A DNA stretch of 40,083 nt from an uncultured Muribaculaceae bacterium (lineage in GTDB: Bacteria > Bacteroidota > Bacteroidia > Bacteroidales > Muribaculaceae): positions 1-40,083 of the forward strand of contig CAJTQH010000002.1 of NCBI GenBank assembly GCA_910578305.1, in the 5' to 3' direction. A model generated the notes under the pieces. That model searched no databases, was not told the origin of the DNA, and saw nothing but the letters and a program-made list of their open reading frames with translations. The position numbers and the translations under genes are program-made. This document shows positions 1-8,397 of this stretch, one piece after another; the first letter of the stretch is position 1; the number at the start of each line of letters is the position of its first letter.

Positions 1-177
1 CTCAATGCCGAGGCGAAGTACACCATAAAGCGTTTCAGCTTTACGCTGTCGTGCGACAATCTGCTCAACCGCAAGTCGTATATCTATTCCAGCCTTTCGG
101 CTCTTACAGAGTCAAAAGCAATCTACAACATACGCCCTCGCAGTGTGTTGCTTAAAATCCGATTCAGAATATTCTAA
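1..177 (+). CDS. C-terminal end of an outer-membrane beta-barrel (TonB-dependent receptor-like) protein, partial
   Basis: The frame is open from the window edge to TAA at 175-177 and encodes 58 residues. The peptide has alternating hydrophobic and polar residues (for example RFSFTLSCDNLLNRKSY) and ends in Arg-Ile-Phe, a terminal aromatic typical of outer-membrane barrels recognised by the BAM complex. 'DNLLN' close to the C-terminus is common in the last strands of TonB-dependent or OMP_b-brl proteins. It lies only 11 bases before the GLPGLI gene, so the two are probably co-transcribed. The 5' part is outside the window, so the exact subfamily and ligand cannot be judged. Confidence 0.75.
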   Translation, partial: LNAEAKYTIKRFSFTLSCDNLLNRKSYIYSSLSALTESKAIYNIRPRSVLLKIRFRIF

Positions 178-188
178 AAAATACCGTT

Positions 189-1040
189 ATGAAATATCTA
201 TTACCCCTACTTTTTGTATTCCTGTGGATTACTGGTGCGGCACAGGAATCTCGCTCCCGGATTATCGACAAAGCCACCCCGGTCGATACCGCCCGATACA
301 AGGTTACATATTCGCTGAAATATAAATTCCACCCCGACCAAAGAGATGCCTACAACGACACACGGATTGTGCAGATCGGGAAGCACAGAGTCAAAGATTA
401 TAGCGACATAATCAACCACTTCGATTCGTTGGCAACCGAACAGGTAAGACGCGGTGCAGACTCTTATTCCAATGTATCGGGCAATCCTTGGCCTTTGGAA
501 ATCATCAGACCCATTCGTGGGAATAAAGCCGATTTGAAATATCGGCTGTCATGGTCTGCTTTTGACTATTCTGATTCTGTTCCGTCGCTGGAATGGATTT
601 TCAGCGATGAAGCCACCGATTCGATTATGGGCTATGACTGTCGTAAGGCAACAGTTGAATTTGCCGGGCGTAGCTATACGGCATGGTTTACGCCTGAAAT
701 TCCATTACCATTCGGTCCTTACAAATTCGGAGGTCTGCCCGGTCTGATTCTAAAAATTGAAGATGCTGAACGTCAGTTCGTCTGGGAGGCAGTGGGATTT
801 GAGCGTACAAACACTCCCATAATGGAATATACATATCAGGACGGCAACGACAAACGATGCACGGCAGCAGATGTTGAAAAGACTATTGTACGCTATTTCA
901 AATCGCCGGTCGGTTTTATGATTTCCGAGATGGGCGGTGACAGCAATAGGATATATCTTGTAGGTAAAGATAGCAAACGAATGAACAACGCCGAAGCAGC
1001 CAAAATGTCCGTTCCTTATAAACCCATTGAAATAAGATGA
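189..1040 (+). CDS. GLPGLI family secreted protein
   Basis: This 283-residue protein starts with a signal peptide (MKYLLPLLFVFLWITGAAQ, probable cleavage before Gln19). It carries the family-defining motif GLPGLI at about residues 182-187, within the usual context of a conserved Cys/Lys stretch, 'AWFTPEIP' and 'GPYKFGGLPGLIL'. GLPGLI proteins (TIGR01200) are Bacteroidota-specific exported proteins of unknown biochemical role. They often sit directly downstream of an outer-membrane barrel gene, as here with an 11-base gap. Its stop overlaps the next gene's start by 4 bases (ATGA), which suggests translational coupling. The assignment is firm and the function is unknown. Confidence 0.93.
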   Translation: MKYLLPLLFVFLWITGAAQESRSRIIDKATPVDTARYKVTYSLKYKFHPDQRDAYNDTRIVQIGKHRVKDYSDIINHFDSLATEQVRRGADSYSNVSGNPWPLEIIRPIRGNKADLKYRLSWSAFDYSDSVPSLEWIFSDEATDSIMGYDCRKATVEFAGRSYTAWFTPEIPLPFGPYKFGGLPGLILKIEDAERQFVWEAVGFERTNTPIMEYTYQDGNDKRCTAADVEKTIVRYFKSPVGFMISEMGGDSNRIYLVGKDSKRMNNAEAAKMSVPYKPIEIR

Positions 1041-2044
1041 AGATATTACAGATAATGGCACTTACCCTGTTATTGACGGAATGTGCCAACGCACAGTCAA
1101 CTACCACAACTGCCAAACTAAAAATATCCGGGGAACCGCTGCCTGCAATAAGGCATTTAACGGATATGAAAGTATCCGGCGATACATTGCTGTTTGTCTT
1201 TGAATGTGAGGACGGATACGGTCAACGGCTTCTTCGTCGCGCAATTATTGACAGCGACGCCAACACTATCAATATAAGTCCTGATATGGGAAAAGCGGAC
1301 GATGATTACTATATGTCGTATATGCCTTATCCTTTTATTGCCGACAATGGCGCAATCCGTGTCATCAGTCAGGACGATTGCGAGATTTTTGCCGTCAAGA
1401 ACGATACAGCGTTTGTCAGGACACGGCAGTATCTGATGGACGGAAGCTGCTCCGTGCCTTTTCCGCTTTCACAGTACGTTCAGGATGTATATATGACTAA
1501 TCCTGACAGATACGTTTTCATCGGACGGGAGCCAAACGGGGGTCGCCAATATGCCATGACCGCCGACCTTACCACATCAAAAATTGATACCGTCAGACAG
1601 ATCAACATTTCTCCTGAATTACAGACTTGGATGCCAAATACCGGCAAAATGGTATATTCGAACAAACATAATAGGCTCGCTTTTGCCTATAAACTACACC
1701 CTGTCATAGAAATATTCGACACCGACGGCAAAAACGTCAATTCTGTAAAAATCGCAAAAAACACCTTCGACCCGAATACTCTTAATGAAGCTGACTTCGA
1801 TGATCTTAATGTGCTGCATACCGTCGATGTAACATATACCACAAATTACATATATGCTTTGTTCTGGGGTTTCAAATATGCTGATGCCTCCAAATCAAAA
1901 CCTACAATACTTAAAATCGACTGGACAGGAAACATCATTGCTCGCTATACCGATACTCCTATTCCCATTCAACGTATTGCGGCACTTGATGACTCCACGC
2001 TCATAGGCTGGCAAGGCAAATACTTCGTTCTCATACGGCTATAG
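1037..2044 (+). CDS. Secreted protein, probably a TolB-like six-bladed propeller
   Basis: The protein has 335 residues. The N-terminus MKILQIMALTLLLTECANAQ is a signal peptide; cleavage at ANA|Q is more likely than lipidation at Cys16, because Glu just before the Cys is a poor lipobox. The rest looks like repeated beta-rich blades, with runs such as 'DTLLFVFECEDGYG', 'NRLAFAYKLHPVIEIFDTDGK' and 'NYIYALFWGFKYADAS'. This fits the TolB-like six-blade propeller proteins common in Bacteroidales. It overlaps the GLPGLI gene by 4 bases and is the last gene of the barrel operon, ending before a hairpin at 2093-2120. The fold is inferred from pattern only. A role in the outer membrane or periplasm with the upstream barrel is plausible but unproven. 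Confidence 0.75.
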   Translation: MKILQIMALTLLLTECANAQSTTTTAKLKISGEPLPAIRHLTDMKVSGDTLLFVFECEDGYGQRLLRRAIIDSDANTINISPDMGKADDDYYMSYMPYPFIADNGAIRVISQDDCEIFAVKNDTAFVRTRQYLMDGSCSVPFPLSQYVQDVYMTNPDRYVFIGREPNGGRQYAMTADLTTSKIDTVRQINISPELQTWMPNTGKMVYSNKHNRLAFAYKLHPVIEIFDTDGKNVNSVKIAKNTFDPNTLNEADFDDLNVLHTVDVTYTTNYIYALFWGFKYADASKSKPTILKIDWTGNIIARYTDTPIPIQRIAALDDSTLIGWQGKYFVLIRL

Positions 2045-2092
2045 TCCGACAGACCATTTTCTCAACAATTTAACGGTACAATCACTGAGTTC

Positions 2093-2120
2093 TCTCGTTT
2101 TCTATACGCCGAAAACGAGA
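2093..2120. terminator. Bidirectional hairpin between convergent genes
   Basis: A perfect 10-bp stem (TCTCGTTTTC at 2093-2102, GAAAACGAGA at 2111-2120) with an 8-base loop lies between the propeller gene (ends 2044) and the convergent membrane-protein gene (ends 2138). There is no long T run on either side, so termination is inferred from position and stem quality. Confidence 0.6.
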
Positions 2121-2137
2121 TAATTCATCCTGTCGGT

Positions 2138-2689
2138 TTATTCCATAGCTGTTAGATTTTTGAAGTCGCGGATCATACGTGGCAAATATACAGTGACCAA
2201 AAGGACTATAAACACTACAATAGCTGTAATTACAATCCAAAAACGATACGGTCCTACCACCCAAAGGTTTGACAAGAACAATGTAAAAAACACTACCATA
2301 ACCATTCCGAGCACGATTTCTCCCGTAAGGGCACAAAATCGTAGTGAAGCCACCTGCTTCATTGTCTGCATAGGTGTCGATACTGCAATATTTATTTTTT
2401 TTGTCTTGAAGTAAAGATAGGCATACCATATTGCTGCTACCGCCAGGAATGAACCGAGAAACAACTTGTATGCAAAAGGGAACGCATCATTACCAAAACC
2501 GGCGTTCCATGCTGTTAAGAACACTACAGCGATAATCACACATGAAAATGCGCCTTTACGATACATCTTCATTATTTTCTTTTGCGCAGTATTGCATGTC
2601 GAGATTTCGAAGTTTACTGCTTCAACACTTTTTTCAGCGAGTACATCGTCGAGAGTTGACATGCTTTTTTTGAGTTCGTCCAAGTCCAT
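2138..2689 (-). CDS. Small membrane protein paired with the sigma factor
   Basis: I chose the ATG at 2689, one base after the sigma factor's stop, giving 183 residues that begin MDLDELKKS. A longer frame from 2758 would overlap the sigma gene by 68 bases and adds an unconvincing N-terminus. The first 45 residues are polar and possibly helical. About four hydrophobic segments follow (around residues 47-63, 71-88, 115-140 and 145-165), and the protein ends in a basic-acidic tail. Small membrane proteins beginning with a similar 'LDELKK' segment follow ECF sigma genes in Bacteroidales. A role as membrane regulator of the sigma factor is inference; no recognised anti-sigma domain is visible. Confidence 0.8.
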   Translation of the reverse strand: MDLDELKKSMSTLDDVLAEKSVEAVNFEISTCNTAQKKIMKMYRKGAFSCVIIAVVFLTAWNAGFGNDAFPFAYKLFLGSFLAVAAIWYAYLYFKTKKINIAVSTPMQTMKQVASLRFCALTGEIVLGMVMVVFFTLFLSNLWVVGPYRFWIVITAIVVFIVLLVTVYLPRMIRDFKNLTAME

Positions 2690-2690
2690 A

Positions 2691-3185
2691 TTATTTAGAT
2701 TTTGAGATGAGTTTGTTTTTAATCCTGTGAAGTTTGATCGCCACATTGTTCCTTTCAATCCCTATAATTTCTGCTATTTCTTCGTAGGAATATTCATCGA
2801 GCCATAGTAGAATAATCGCTTTTTCAATCGGAAGAAGTTGGTTTATCAACTCGTGAAGAGCGGCAAGACGTTCGGTTTTATTGTCCTCTGCTTCCGATGA
2901 AATATCGACACCCGAGAGTTCAAATGGCAGAGTCTCAACCTTTGGCTTATAATTGCGAATGGTCATTAACGCTGAGTTGACGGCCACACGATAAACCCAT
3001 GTTGACAATTTACTCGTACCCCGAAATTGATCTAACCCCAACCAAAGGTTTGTAAGAATTTCCTGACGTAAATCTTCGTAAGGCACTTTCGGGGTCGCAT
3101 AGACCCAGCAAACTTTATTAATGATTCGGAAATGTTCTTTGACAAAAGAAGCAAACTCCCTGCTTGTTTTTGGTGGACTTTCCAT
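2691..3185 (-). CDS. RNA polymerase sigma-70 factor, ECF subfamily
   Basis: The protein has 164 residues, a normal length for an ECF sigma factor with only regions 2 and 4. Region 2 spans about residues 25-80, with 'YEDLRQEILTNLWLGLDQF' followed by 'STWVYRVAVNSALMTIRNY', which is the core-binding and -10 recognition helix set. Region 4 spans about residues 110-160, with 'LLPIEKAIILLWLDEYSYEE' and then a helix-turn-helix 'IAEIIGIERNNVAIKLHRIK' that would read the -35 element. It is followed after 1 base by a small membrane protein that could control it. No clear vegetative promoter is seen upstream; TAACGTTG near 3204 is one mismatch from the consensus. The regulon is unknown. Confidence 0.93.
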   Translation of the reverse strand: MESPPKTSREFASFVKEHFRIINKVCWVYATPKVPYEDLRQEILTNLWLGLDQFRGTSKLSTWVYRVAVNSALMTIRNYKPKVETLPFELSGVDISSEAEDNKTERLAALHELINQLLPIEKAIILLWLDEYSYEEIAEIIGIERNNVAIKLHRIKNKLISKSK

Positions 3186-3254
3186 TTTCTTTATGTTTTT
3201 GCAACGTTAGGTGCAGATTCACTCCTAAAAGTTACACTCTATTCAATTTTTTTT

Positions 3255-3262
3255 TATCTTTG
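3255..3262 (+). promoter_or_regulatory. Promoter -7 box TATCTTTG
   Basis: It matches the Bacteroidota -7 consensus TAnnTTTG, 37 bases before the ATG at 3299. No good -33 TTTG is seen. It supports the internal start of the following gene over the upstream in-frame ATG at 3164. Confidence 0.6.
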
Positions 3263-3298
3263 GACTCCACAATATTACCTGCCGAATTGGAAAACAAC

Positions 3299-3850
3299 AT
3301 GACCGAACAGACTACATCTTACAGCATATTCAAATGCTACTATACAGACGCACCTCTCTTTGACCGGTTTTCTATATGGGGTTTTAGCTTCGTCATGATT
3401 ATAGTTATGGCATTAATCCCCTCTGTTGGAAGCATATATCCAATGTTGGTATTTGCTCTGATATGTATGCTTATACCGCTATGGTTCGAGTTCATGGTGC
3501 ACATGATAAGGACGAGGAGTGCCATCGAATTAACCGACAATGAAATTGTGGTAAGACGTTGGGGGTGCCGTCATGTGTCGTTTCCGATAGACAAAATAGA
3601 GAGTATCAGTGTGGTGGATTTCGACACAGATAGTGTAGACAAACTGACACAGGACTATTTGCTACCCATGTCGATGGGCAGAGTCAACCTGTATCCGCAA
3701 AAAGGCGTAATAGTATTTTTTGACCGCAAATGGATAAAAAGTGTCCGTCCTATATTCTTCAATGCTGCTGATCCGGATGAGTTCGCAATGGCTCTTTCAG
3801 AAAAATCCGGCAAACCTGTGTCTACGAAACAGCAGGAGCCGGAAAAATGA
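3299..3850 (+). CDS. Two-TM membrane protein with possible PH-like domain
   Basis: The start at 3299 (MTEQTTSYS) is preferred because the promoter box at 3255 lies downstream of the earlier in-frame ATG at 3164, and that longer N-terminus runs through the spacer. The protein has 183 residues. Two adjacent hydrophobic segments (about residues 27-45 and 48-68) are followed by a beta-rich part: 'AIELTDNEIVVRRWGCRHVSFPIDKIESISVV' and 'GRVNLYPQKGVIVFF'. This pattern, in which a membrane hairpin is followed by a strand-rich region naming a preferred parameter, resembles bacterial PH-like domain proteins of the YdbT/bPH type. The fold call is tentative and the function is unknown. It is transcribed alone, divergent from the sigma factor. 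Confidence 0.72.
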   Translation: MTEQTTSYSIFKCYYTDAPLFDRFSIWGFSFVMIIVMALIPSVGSIYPMLVFALICMLIPLWFEFMVHMIRTRSAIELTDNEIVVRRWGCRHVSFPIDKIESISVVDFDTDSVDKLTQDYLLPMSMGRVNLYPQKGVIVFFDRKWIKSVRPIFFNAADPDEFAMALSEKSGKPVSTKQQEPEK

Positions 3851-3924
3851 TGCATCTTAATATATCGAGGTTGCTGCGTGGGATATGAGTAACGGCTCTA
3901 TCAAGTAATGCGGTAAATCTAATC

Positions 3925-4371
3925 TTAGGATTCAGCCTCTTCGTCAAAAAAGTCCTCGTCGAAATCAAAATCCCATCCGTCAGTGTCGTACATGCTGTCG
4001 GTAAATCTCGACAGTTCGCGACCTTCACGCTTTGTAGGACGCCCCAGACCTTTACGGCGATCGATAAAACCGCTGATGCGAACCACATCGAGAAGATCGA
4101 GCTGGCTCTGCGGAGTGACATTTTCCATATACTCCGGCACAAGTTTGGCACCAAGACGATTTTCAGTCAATGCAAGCACCTTGAACGAATAGGTTACCGG
4201 AGGCTTGCGCACGCTGACCACATCGCCTACTTTCACCATGCGCGACGGCTTGGCTATGACATCGCCTATCATCACACGTCCCTTTTTGCATGCATCGGCA
4301 GCAATAGTGCGCGTCTTGAATATACGCACAGCCCATATCCATTTATCGATTCTGACTTCAGTCTTGGCCAT
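3925..4371 (-). CDS. hslR: S4-domain RNA-binding protein, Hsp15-like
   Basis: The protein has 148 residues. The S4 domain at about residues 6-60 reads 'VRIDKWIWAVRIFKTRTIAADACKKGRV' and then 'VKVGDVVSVRKPP', the classic S4 pattern of RluA/Hsp15-type proteins. A Gly/Arg segment (RRKGLGRPTKREGRE) and an acidic tail rich in Asp and Glu follow. Hsp15 family members bind free 50S subunits carrying nascent chains and recycle stalled ribosomes; that role is known for E. coli HslR and inferred here. It ends an operon with pth and rplY, which are also ribosome-related, with a 7-base gap to pth. Confidence 0.9.
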   Translation of the reverse strand: MAKTEVRIDKWIWAVRIFKTRTIAADACKKGRVMIGDVIAKPSRMVKVGDVVSVRKPPVTYSFKVLALTENRLGAKLVPEYMENVTPQSQLDLLDVVRISGFIDRRKGLGRPTKREGRELSRFTDSMYDTDGWDFDFDEDFFDEEAES

Positions 4372-4378
4372 ATCCGGG

Positions 4379-4942
4379 TTACTTGTTATTATAGGTGTTC
4401 ATGGCTGTCTGTATACCAGCCAGACAGAATGTGCCGAGAGCCTCGATGGCAACCTCTATGCGTGGCTTCAGTTGCAGCCGTTGTTCCGGAGTAAATTGTC
4501 CGAGAACATAATCTACCTGACATCCTCGCGGAAAATCGTTGCCTATGCCGAATCGCAGACGCGGATAAGCATCCGTGCCAAGCATCTGAGCAATGTTCTT
4601 AAGTCCGTTGTGACCTGCATCCGAACCACGGGGCTTTATGCGCACCGCTCCAAATGGCAAAGCGATATCATCCACAAGCACAAGTATATGATCAGTGTCG
4701 ATTCCTTCCTTTTCCTTCCAGTAACGCACGGCATTACCACTCAGATTCATGTAGGTCGAAGGCTTGAGTAGCACAAGCTGACGGTTTTTCATACGCATGC
4801 GTGCCACATCTCCGTAACGTTCTGTAGCAAAAGTAATATTGGATGCCTCAGCTAAGGCATCCAATATCATAAATCCTATGTTGTGGCGGGTGTTTCGGTA
4901 TTCAGCACCGATATTGCCCAAGCCCACAATCAAGTATTTCAT
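4379..4942 (-). CDS. pth: Peptidyl-tRNA hydrolase
   Basis: The protein has 187 residues, the usual length for bacterial Pth, which cleaves peptidyl-tRNA released prematurely from ribosomes. It starts MKYLIVGLGNIGAEYRNTRHNIGF, which contains the family signature with catalytic His20 and Asn21. 'LLKPSTYMNLSGNAV' and 'LVDDIALPFGAVRIKPRGSDAGHNGL' include the conserved substrate-binding Asn, the catalytic Asp and the GHNG segment. It lies between rplY (22 bases upstream) and the Hsp15-like gene, in a common Bacteroidales order. No oddities are seen. Confidence 0.98.
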   Translation of the reverse strand: MKYLIVGLGNIGAEYRNTRHNIGFMILDALAEASNITFATERYGDVARMRMKNRQLVLLKPSTYMNLSGNAVRYWKEKEGIDTDHILVLVDDIALPFGAVRIKPRGSDAGHNGLKNIAQMLGTDAYPRLRFGIGNDFPRGCQVDYVLGQFTPEQRLQLKPRIEVAIEALGTFCLAGIQTAMNTYNNK

Positions 4943-4964
4943 AAGCTAAACTCTGATAACGAGA

Positions 4965-5621
4965 TTACTTACCGGCAGCTGCAGCAGCCTGAGCACCACG
5001 TGCGGCACGAGTGAGCTGTACGGCGCATACAACGGCGTTCTTGGCGTTCATGAGTTCGAGGTTGTCGAAGTGGAGTTCGCCGATCTGGAGAGTCTTGCCC
5101 AAGCCAAGGTTGTCAACGTTGATAACAACGCGTTCGGGGATCTGAGTATAGAGAGCTTTCACACGGATCTTCTTCATGGAGAGTGTGAGCTTACCACCGG
5201 CTTTTACACCTTCGGCGTGACCTTCGAGCTTCACGGGAACTTCTACTGTCACAGGCTTGCTGTCGTTGACTTCAAGGAGATCCATGTGGAGGATGGTGTC
5301 CTTAACGGGGTGGAACTGGATGTCCTTGAGCACGGCCATACGTTTTTCACCGTGTACATTGAGTTCGATAGCAAAGATATCGGGAGTGTAAACGAGGTTA
5401 CGTACAGCTTCGTTTGTTACAAAGAGATCAGTTGTGATCAGACCCTTGCCATTGCCTATTTCAACTAACTTTTCGCCTTCACGGAGAGTACCGTTGTAAG
5501 GAAGAGTGATGATTTCACCGCCATTAAGCACTACGGGAATCTTGTTTTCTTTGCGGAGAGCCTTTGCGGCTTTCTTGCCGAGATCAGTACGGGGCTCGGC
5601 GGTGAGCTGAAATGTTTTCAT
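4965..5621 (-). CDS. rplY: 50S ribosomal protein L25/Ctc
   Basis: This 218-residue protein of the long CTC form has an N-terminal L25 5S-rRNA-binding domain (about residues 1-92; 'ELTAEPRTDLGKKAAKALRKE'-like start, 'IPVVLNGG', 'IQFHPVKDTILHMDLLEV'). A C-terminal beta domain follows to about residue 190 ('VPVKLEGHAEGVKAGGKL', 'IPERVVINVDNLGLGKTLQI'). The tail is Ala-rich. It binds 5S rRNA in the large subunit. It heads the rplY-pth-hslR operon and has the best-matched promoter in this part of the window (5704-5735), with about 75 bases of 5' leader. Confidence 0.97.
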   Translation of the reverse strand: MKTFQLTAEPRTDLGKKAAKALRKENKIPVVLNGGEIITLPYNGTLREGEKLVEIGNGKGLITTDLFVTNEAVRNLVYTPDIFAIELNVHGEKRMAVLKDIQFHPVKDTILHMDLLEVNDSKPVTVEVPVKLEGHAEGVKAGGKLTLSMKKIRVKALYTQIPERVVINVDNLGLGKTLQIGELHFDNLELMNAKNAVVCAVQLTRAARGAQAAAAAGK

Positions 5622-5703
5622 TGTTGATTAAATGTAATTAATGTGTTACTAAAAATTAAGTGCTCCTTAATTTCCCATCACACGGGATGCTAAAAAGCGA
5701 CTG

Positions 5704-5735
5704 CAAAGTTACACATTTTTTTTCTGCTTTGCAAA
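5704..5735 (-). promoter_or_regulatory. rplY promoter (TTTG-N20-TAACTTTG)
   Basis: On the minus strand a TTTG box (plus positions 5732-5735), a 20-base spacer and TAACTTTG (5704-5711) match the Bacteroidota primary-sigma promoter. It sits just after the htrA terminator hairpin. Confidence 0.85.
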
Positions 5736-5743
5736 TTAAAAAT

Positions 5744-5779
5744 CATGGCGGTATGATGGATTTGCATCACACCGCCATG
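5744..5779 (-). terminator. htrA terminator
   Basis: A 15-base stem with one mismatch (plus strand 5744-5758 against 5765-5779) and a 6-base loop is followed on the minus strand by ATTTTTAATTT. It lies 44 bases past the htrA stop and before the rplY promoter. Confidence 0.85.
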
Positions 5780-5822
5780 CGGCAGGAAAATATAGCTATA
5801 AGTATTTATATCATAGTAATTA

Positions 5823-7283
5823 TCATTCGGTAAGATCTACGGCATAGTACATTTTCTTGCCGGTTGGATATATGCCGATAATGAACATCACATGATCTGA
5901 GTCGGATGACCGCACGATAGATTTGTATATTTTCTCTATGTCATCCTGCGAGGTAATACGCATATTGTTGACTTCAAGTATAATGAATCCGTCCTTTATT
6001 CCGGCATCTTTAAAACGTCCGTCGCGAAGTCCGGTCACCTGTATACCTCCCGATATTCTAAGCTGGCGGCAGGCACTTTCGCTCACTTTAATAAATGCAC
6101 ATCCGAGATCGGTGATAGTGCCGGCAGTGGTGACTTTGGTGCTTCCGGAGCTGTTGTATAATGTCACCGGCACGGTGTGCGACTTATTGTCTCGAACATA
6201 AGTCACTGTTATTTCATCGCCCGGACGATAGCGGTTGATCTGCTCCTGAAGCTGAGCCGATGTATGTGTTTCAACGCCGTTTATGGCTGTTATCACATCA
6301 CCGGCTTCCAGGCCGGCTTCCATTGCCGAACTGCGATCATTGACCTTTCCTACGAGCAGACCGCTATTGACAAGCTTTATGCCCTTTTCCTTGGCCTGTC
6401 TATCGGTAAGTTCGGTAAACGAAATGCCAAGTACAGCGCGTTGCGCAGTGCCGAATTCTTTTAGGTCAGCCATAATTTTTGTAACTATGGATGTAGGTAC
6501 AGCAAATGAATAACCCGTGTAGCTGCCTGTCTGCGAATATATGGCAGTATTGATACCAACCAGCTCTCCATTGAGATTTACAAGTGCTCCACCGGAATTT
6601 CCGGGGTTCACAGCGGCATCTGTTTGGATATACGACTCTATACCCATACGGCGTCCATACGGTGTGCCGGTAGAGATACTACGTGCTTTAGCGCTTACAA
6701 TCCCCGTAGTGACTGTGGATGTGAGGCCAAACGGATTACCAACGGCAAGAACCCATTCACCTACTTTAAGGTCATCACTATTGCCCATCGGTATTACCGG
6801 CAGGTTATCTGCATCAATTTTTATGAGTGCCAGATCTGTCGCTTCGTCAGCTCCAACCACAGTGGCATTGAACACTCGGTTGTCATTTAGTGTCACTTCC
6901 AGACGCTCGGCTCCGTCAATTACATGATTATTGGTTACGATGTAACCGTCAGACGATATAATGACACCCGAACCAAGACCAAGCTCCCGCTGGGCTTCTT
7001 CGCCCTGCTGACGGGGTTGCTGTCGACCTTGAGGTCTTCCGCCGAAAAAGAATTCTAAAAAAGGATCGCTAAAAAAATCACCGCCACTCATGCCGCGCTG
7101 ACTGCGTGGAGTGGCAAAACTCTTTATACTCACAACACCGTTGATGGTTGACTCTGCCGCCTTGGTGAAGTCAACGGACCCCATCGAATTTGCGGCTACC
7201 GCCTGAGCAGGGACAGCGTGGGCATATATGCCCAACATCACCGCACCCACCAGCCTGAAAGTAAGTCCTAAGGAATTTTTCAT
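5823..7283 (-). CDS. htrA: Do/DegP-family periplasmic serine protease
   Basis: The protein has 486 residues. The N-terminal signal peptide is about residues 1-30. A trypsin-like domain carries the triad His120 (in IVTNNHVIDG), Asp150 (in DEATDLALIKI) and Ser230 (in NPGNSGGALV). Two PDZ domains follow, at about residues 275-370 ('AVLGISFTELTDRQAKE', 'DVITAINGVETHT') and 390-480 ('LGCAFIKVSE', 'GFIILEVNNMRI'). DegP-type proteins degrade or refold misfolded envelope proteins in the periplasm. An insertion rich in Gly, Gln and Arg around residues 60-100 corresponds to the LA loop, which controls oligomer state in DegP. It is a single gene with its own promoter and terminator. Confidence 0.97.
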   Translation of the reverse strand: MKNSLGLTFRLVGAVMLGIYAHAVPAQAVAANSMGSVDFTKAAESTINGVVSIKSFATPRSQRGMSGGDFFSDPFLEFFFGGRPQGRQQPRQQGEEAQRELGLGSGVIISSDGYIVTNNHVIDGAERLEVTLNDNRVFNATVVGADEATDLALIKIDADNLPVIPMGNSDDLKVGEWVLAVGNPFGLTSTVTTGIVSAKARSISTGTPYGRRMGIESYIQTDAAVNPGNSGGALVNLNGELVGINTAIYSQTGSYTGYSFAVPTSIVTKIMADLKEFGTAQRAVLGISFTELTDRQAKEKGIKLVNSGLLVGKVNDRSSAMEAGLEAGDVITAINGVETHTSAQLQEQINRYRPGDEITVTYVRDNKSHTVPVTLYNSSGSTKVTTAGTITDLGCAFIKVSESACRQLRISGGIQVTGLRDGRFKDAGIKDGFIILEVNNMRITSQDDIEKIYKSIVRSSDSDHVMFIIGIYPTGKKMYYAVDLTE

Positions 7284-7344
7284 AATATGACAATGTTAAA
7301 TATTTAGATAATGAATCGTTAAAATTAACACTTGGTTTAGACCA

Positions 7345-7352
7345 CAAAAATA
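7345..7352 (-). promoter_or_regulatory. Probable htrA promoter -7 box
   Basis: The minus strand reads TATTTTTG (TAnnTTTG), with the start codon 62 bases downstream. No clear -33 TTTG is present, so confidence is moderate. Confidence 0.5.
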
Positions 7353-7478
7353 ATAGATAAAATCATGCCATAAAGTTAAGATAGGTCAAATTAAACTGAT
7401 TTAATACTGCGGCCGTTATATTTCAGACTTTTTTACTCTATAAACGCAAAAAACACTATATAAATGTGAGAAAATAGC

Positions 7479-7486
7479 TAATTTTG
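7479..7486 (+). promoter_or_regulatory. Promoter -7 box TAATTTTG for the NlpC/P60 gene
   Basis: It matches TAnnTTTG and lies 57 bases before the ATG at 7544. No good -33 box was found. The 260-base spacer between htrA and this gene otherwise shows only AT-rich sequence. Confidence 0.55.
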
Positions 7487-7543
7487 TAGAAAATCCCAAC
7501 AGACCAATACACTTACTTCTCTTCCTCACACCAATATAACGGT

Positions 7544-8383
7544 ATGTCCAGATTGATTTACAAACTGACTCTTATAATAGTAATGACCACGCTCACCGTG
7601 GGCTTATCATCGTGCGGCACGTCAAAAAAAACGCCATCACGATCCTACGCATCTTCAAAAACAGGACATGCGACAGCCGTACCCCAGCGCATAGACTTGT
7701 CTGAAACAGACTCACCGGTAACCGGTGCATTGCTCAGAGAAGCCATGACGTGGCTCGGAACACCTTACCGCTATGGTGGAAATGACCGATCCGGAGTGGA
7801 CTGCTCTGGATTTGTGCTTCAGGTCTACAAAAAGGCTGTCGAGCTGAAACTCCCCCGGACATCAACGCAACAACATCAATATTGCAGCACCCTCGACCGA
7901 TCTCAGTTGGAACGTGGAGATCTTGTGTTTTTTTCTACCAATGGGACCTCGTCAGTAGGCCATGTCGGAATATACGTCGGCAACGGAAACTTCATTCACG
8001 CATCATCCTCGCGAGGCGTGATAATATCCTCACTTGATGCCACATACTATGCCAAAAATTATTTCGGAGCCGGACGCATAGATCGATTCTACGCACTTGT
8101 CAACGAATCACGGTCTACTGTATCGGCACCAAACACCGACACACTTATAGCATCGGCAACCACACCTCAATCTGCTTCCGAAGAACAGCGACCGACCCCT
8201 GAAGAAAAGCCTCTGGCTTCAAATTCCGCTAACATAAAACCCGTCAGAATTGCAAAGATGACCACCTGTACACCGGACACAAAACAGACATCGCCTATAG
8301 GCGGCATCACAGCAAAACCACCTACGACTCCCGACACAGAAGCCGGCTCCGGACTTGAAAGCCTATCTGAATTTTTCGACTGA
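7544..8383 (+). CDS. NlpC/P60 (C40) peptidoglycan endopeptidase, lipoprotein
   Basis: The protein has 279 residues. A lipoprotein signal ends at Cys24 (lipobox LSSC). The NlpC/P60 domain spans about residues 60-185, with nucleophile Cys87 in 'GVDCSGFVLQVYKKA', His140 in 'VGHVGIYVGNGNF' and a polar third residue at His152 in 'IHASS'. Such enzymes cut D-Glu/mDAP-type bonds in peptidoglycan stems. The C-terminal ~90 residues are low-complexity, rich in Ser, Thr and Pro, and probably disordered. tcdA starts 14 bases later. Substrate specificity cannot be read from the sequence. Confidence 0.94.
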   Translation: MSRLIYKLTLIIVMTTLTVGLSSCGTSKKTPSRSYASSKTGHATAVPQRIDLSETDSPVTGALLREAMTWLGTPYRYGGNDRSGVDCSGFVLQVYKKAVELKLPRTSTQQHQYCSTLDRSQLERGDLVFFSTNGTSSVGHVGIYVGNGNFIHASSSRGVIISSLDATYYAKNYFGAGRIDRFYALVNESRSTVSAPNTDTLIASATTPQSASEEQRPTPEEKPLASNSANIKPVRIAKMTTCTPDTKQTSPIGGITAKPPTTPDTEAGSGLESLSEFFD

Positions 8384-8397
8384 CCTGAATTTGACCT

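Noticed and set aside
3164..3298. N-terminal extension of the PH-like membrane protein
   Set aside because: It crosses the likely promoter at 3255-3262 and overlaps the divergent sigma gene's start.
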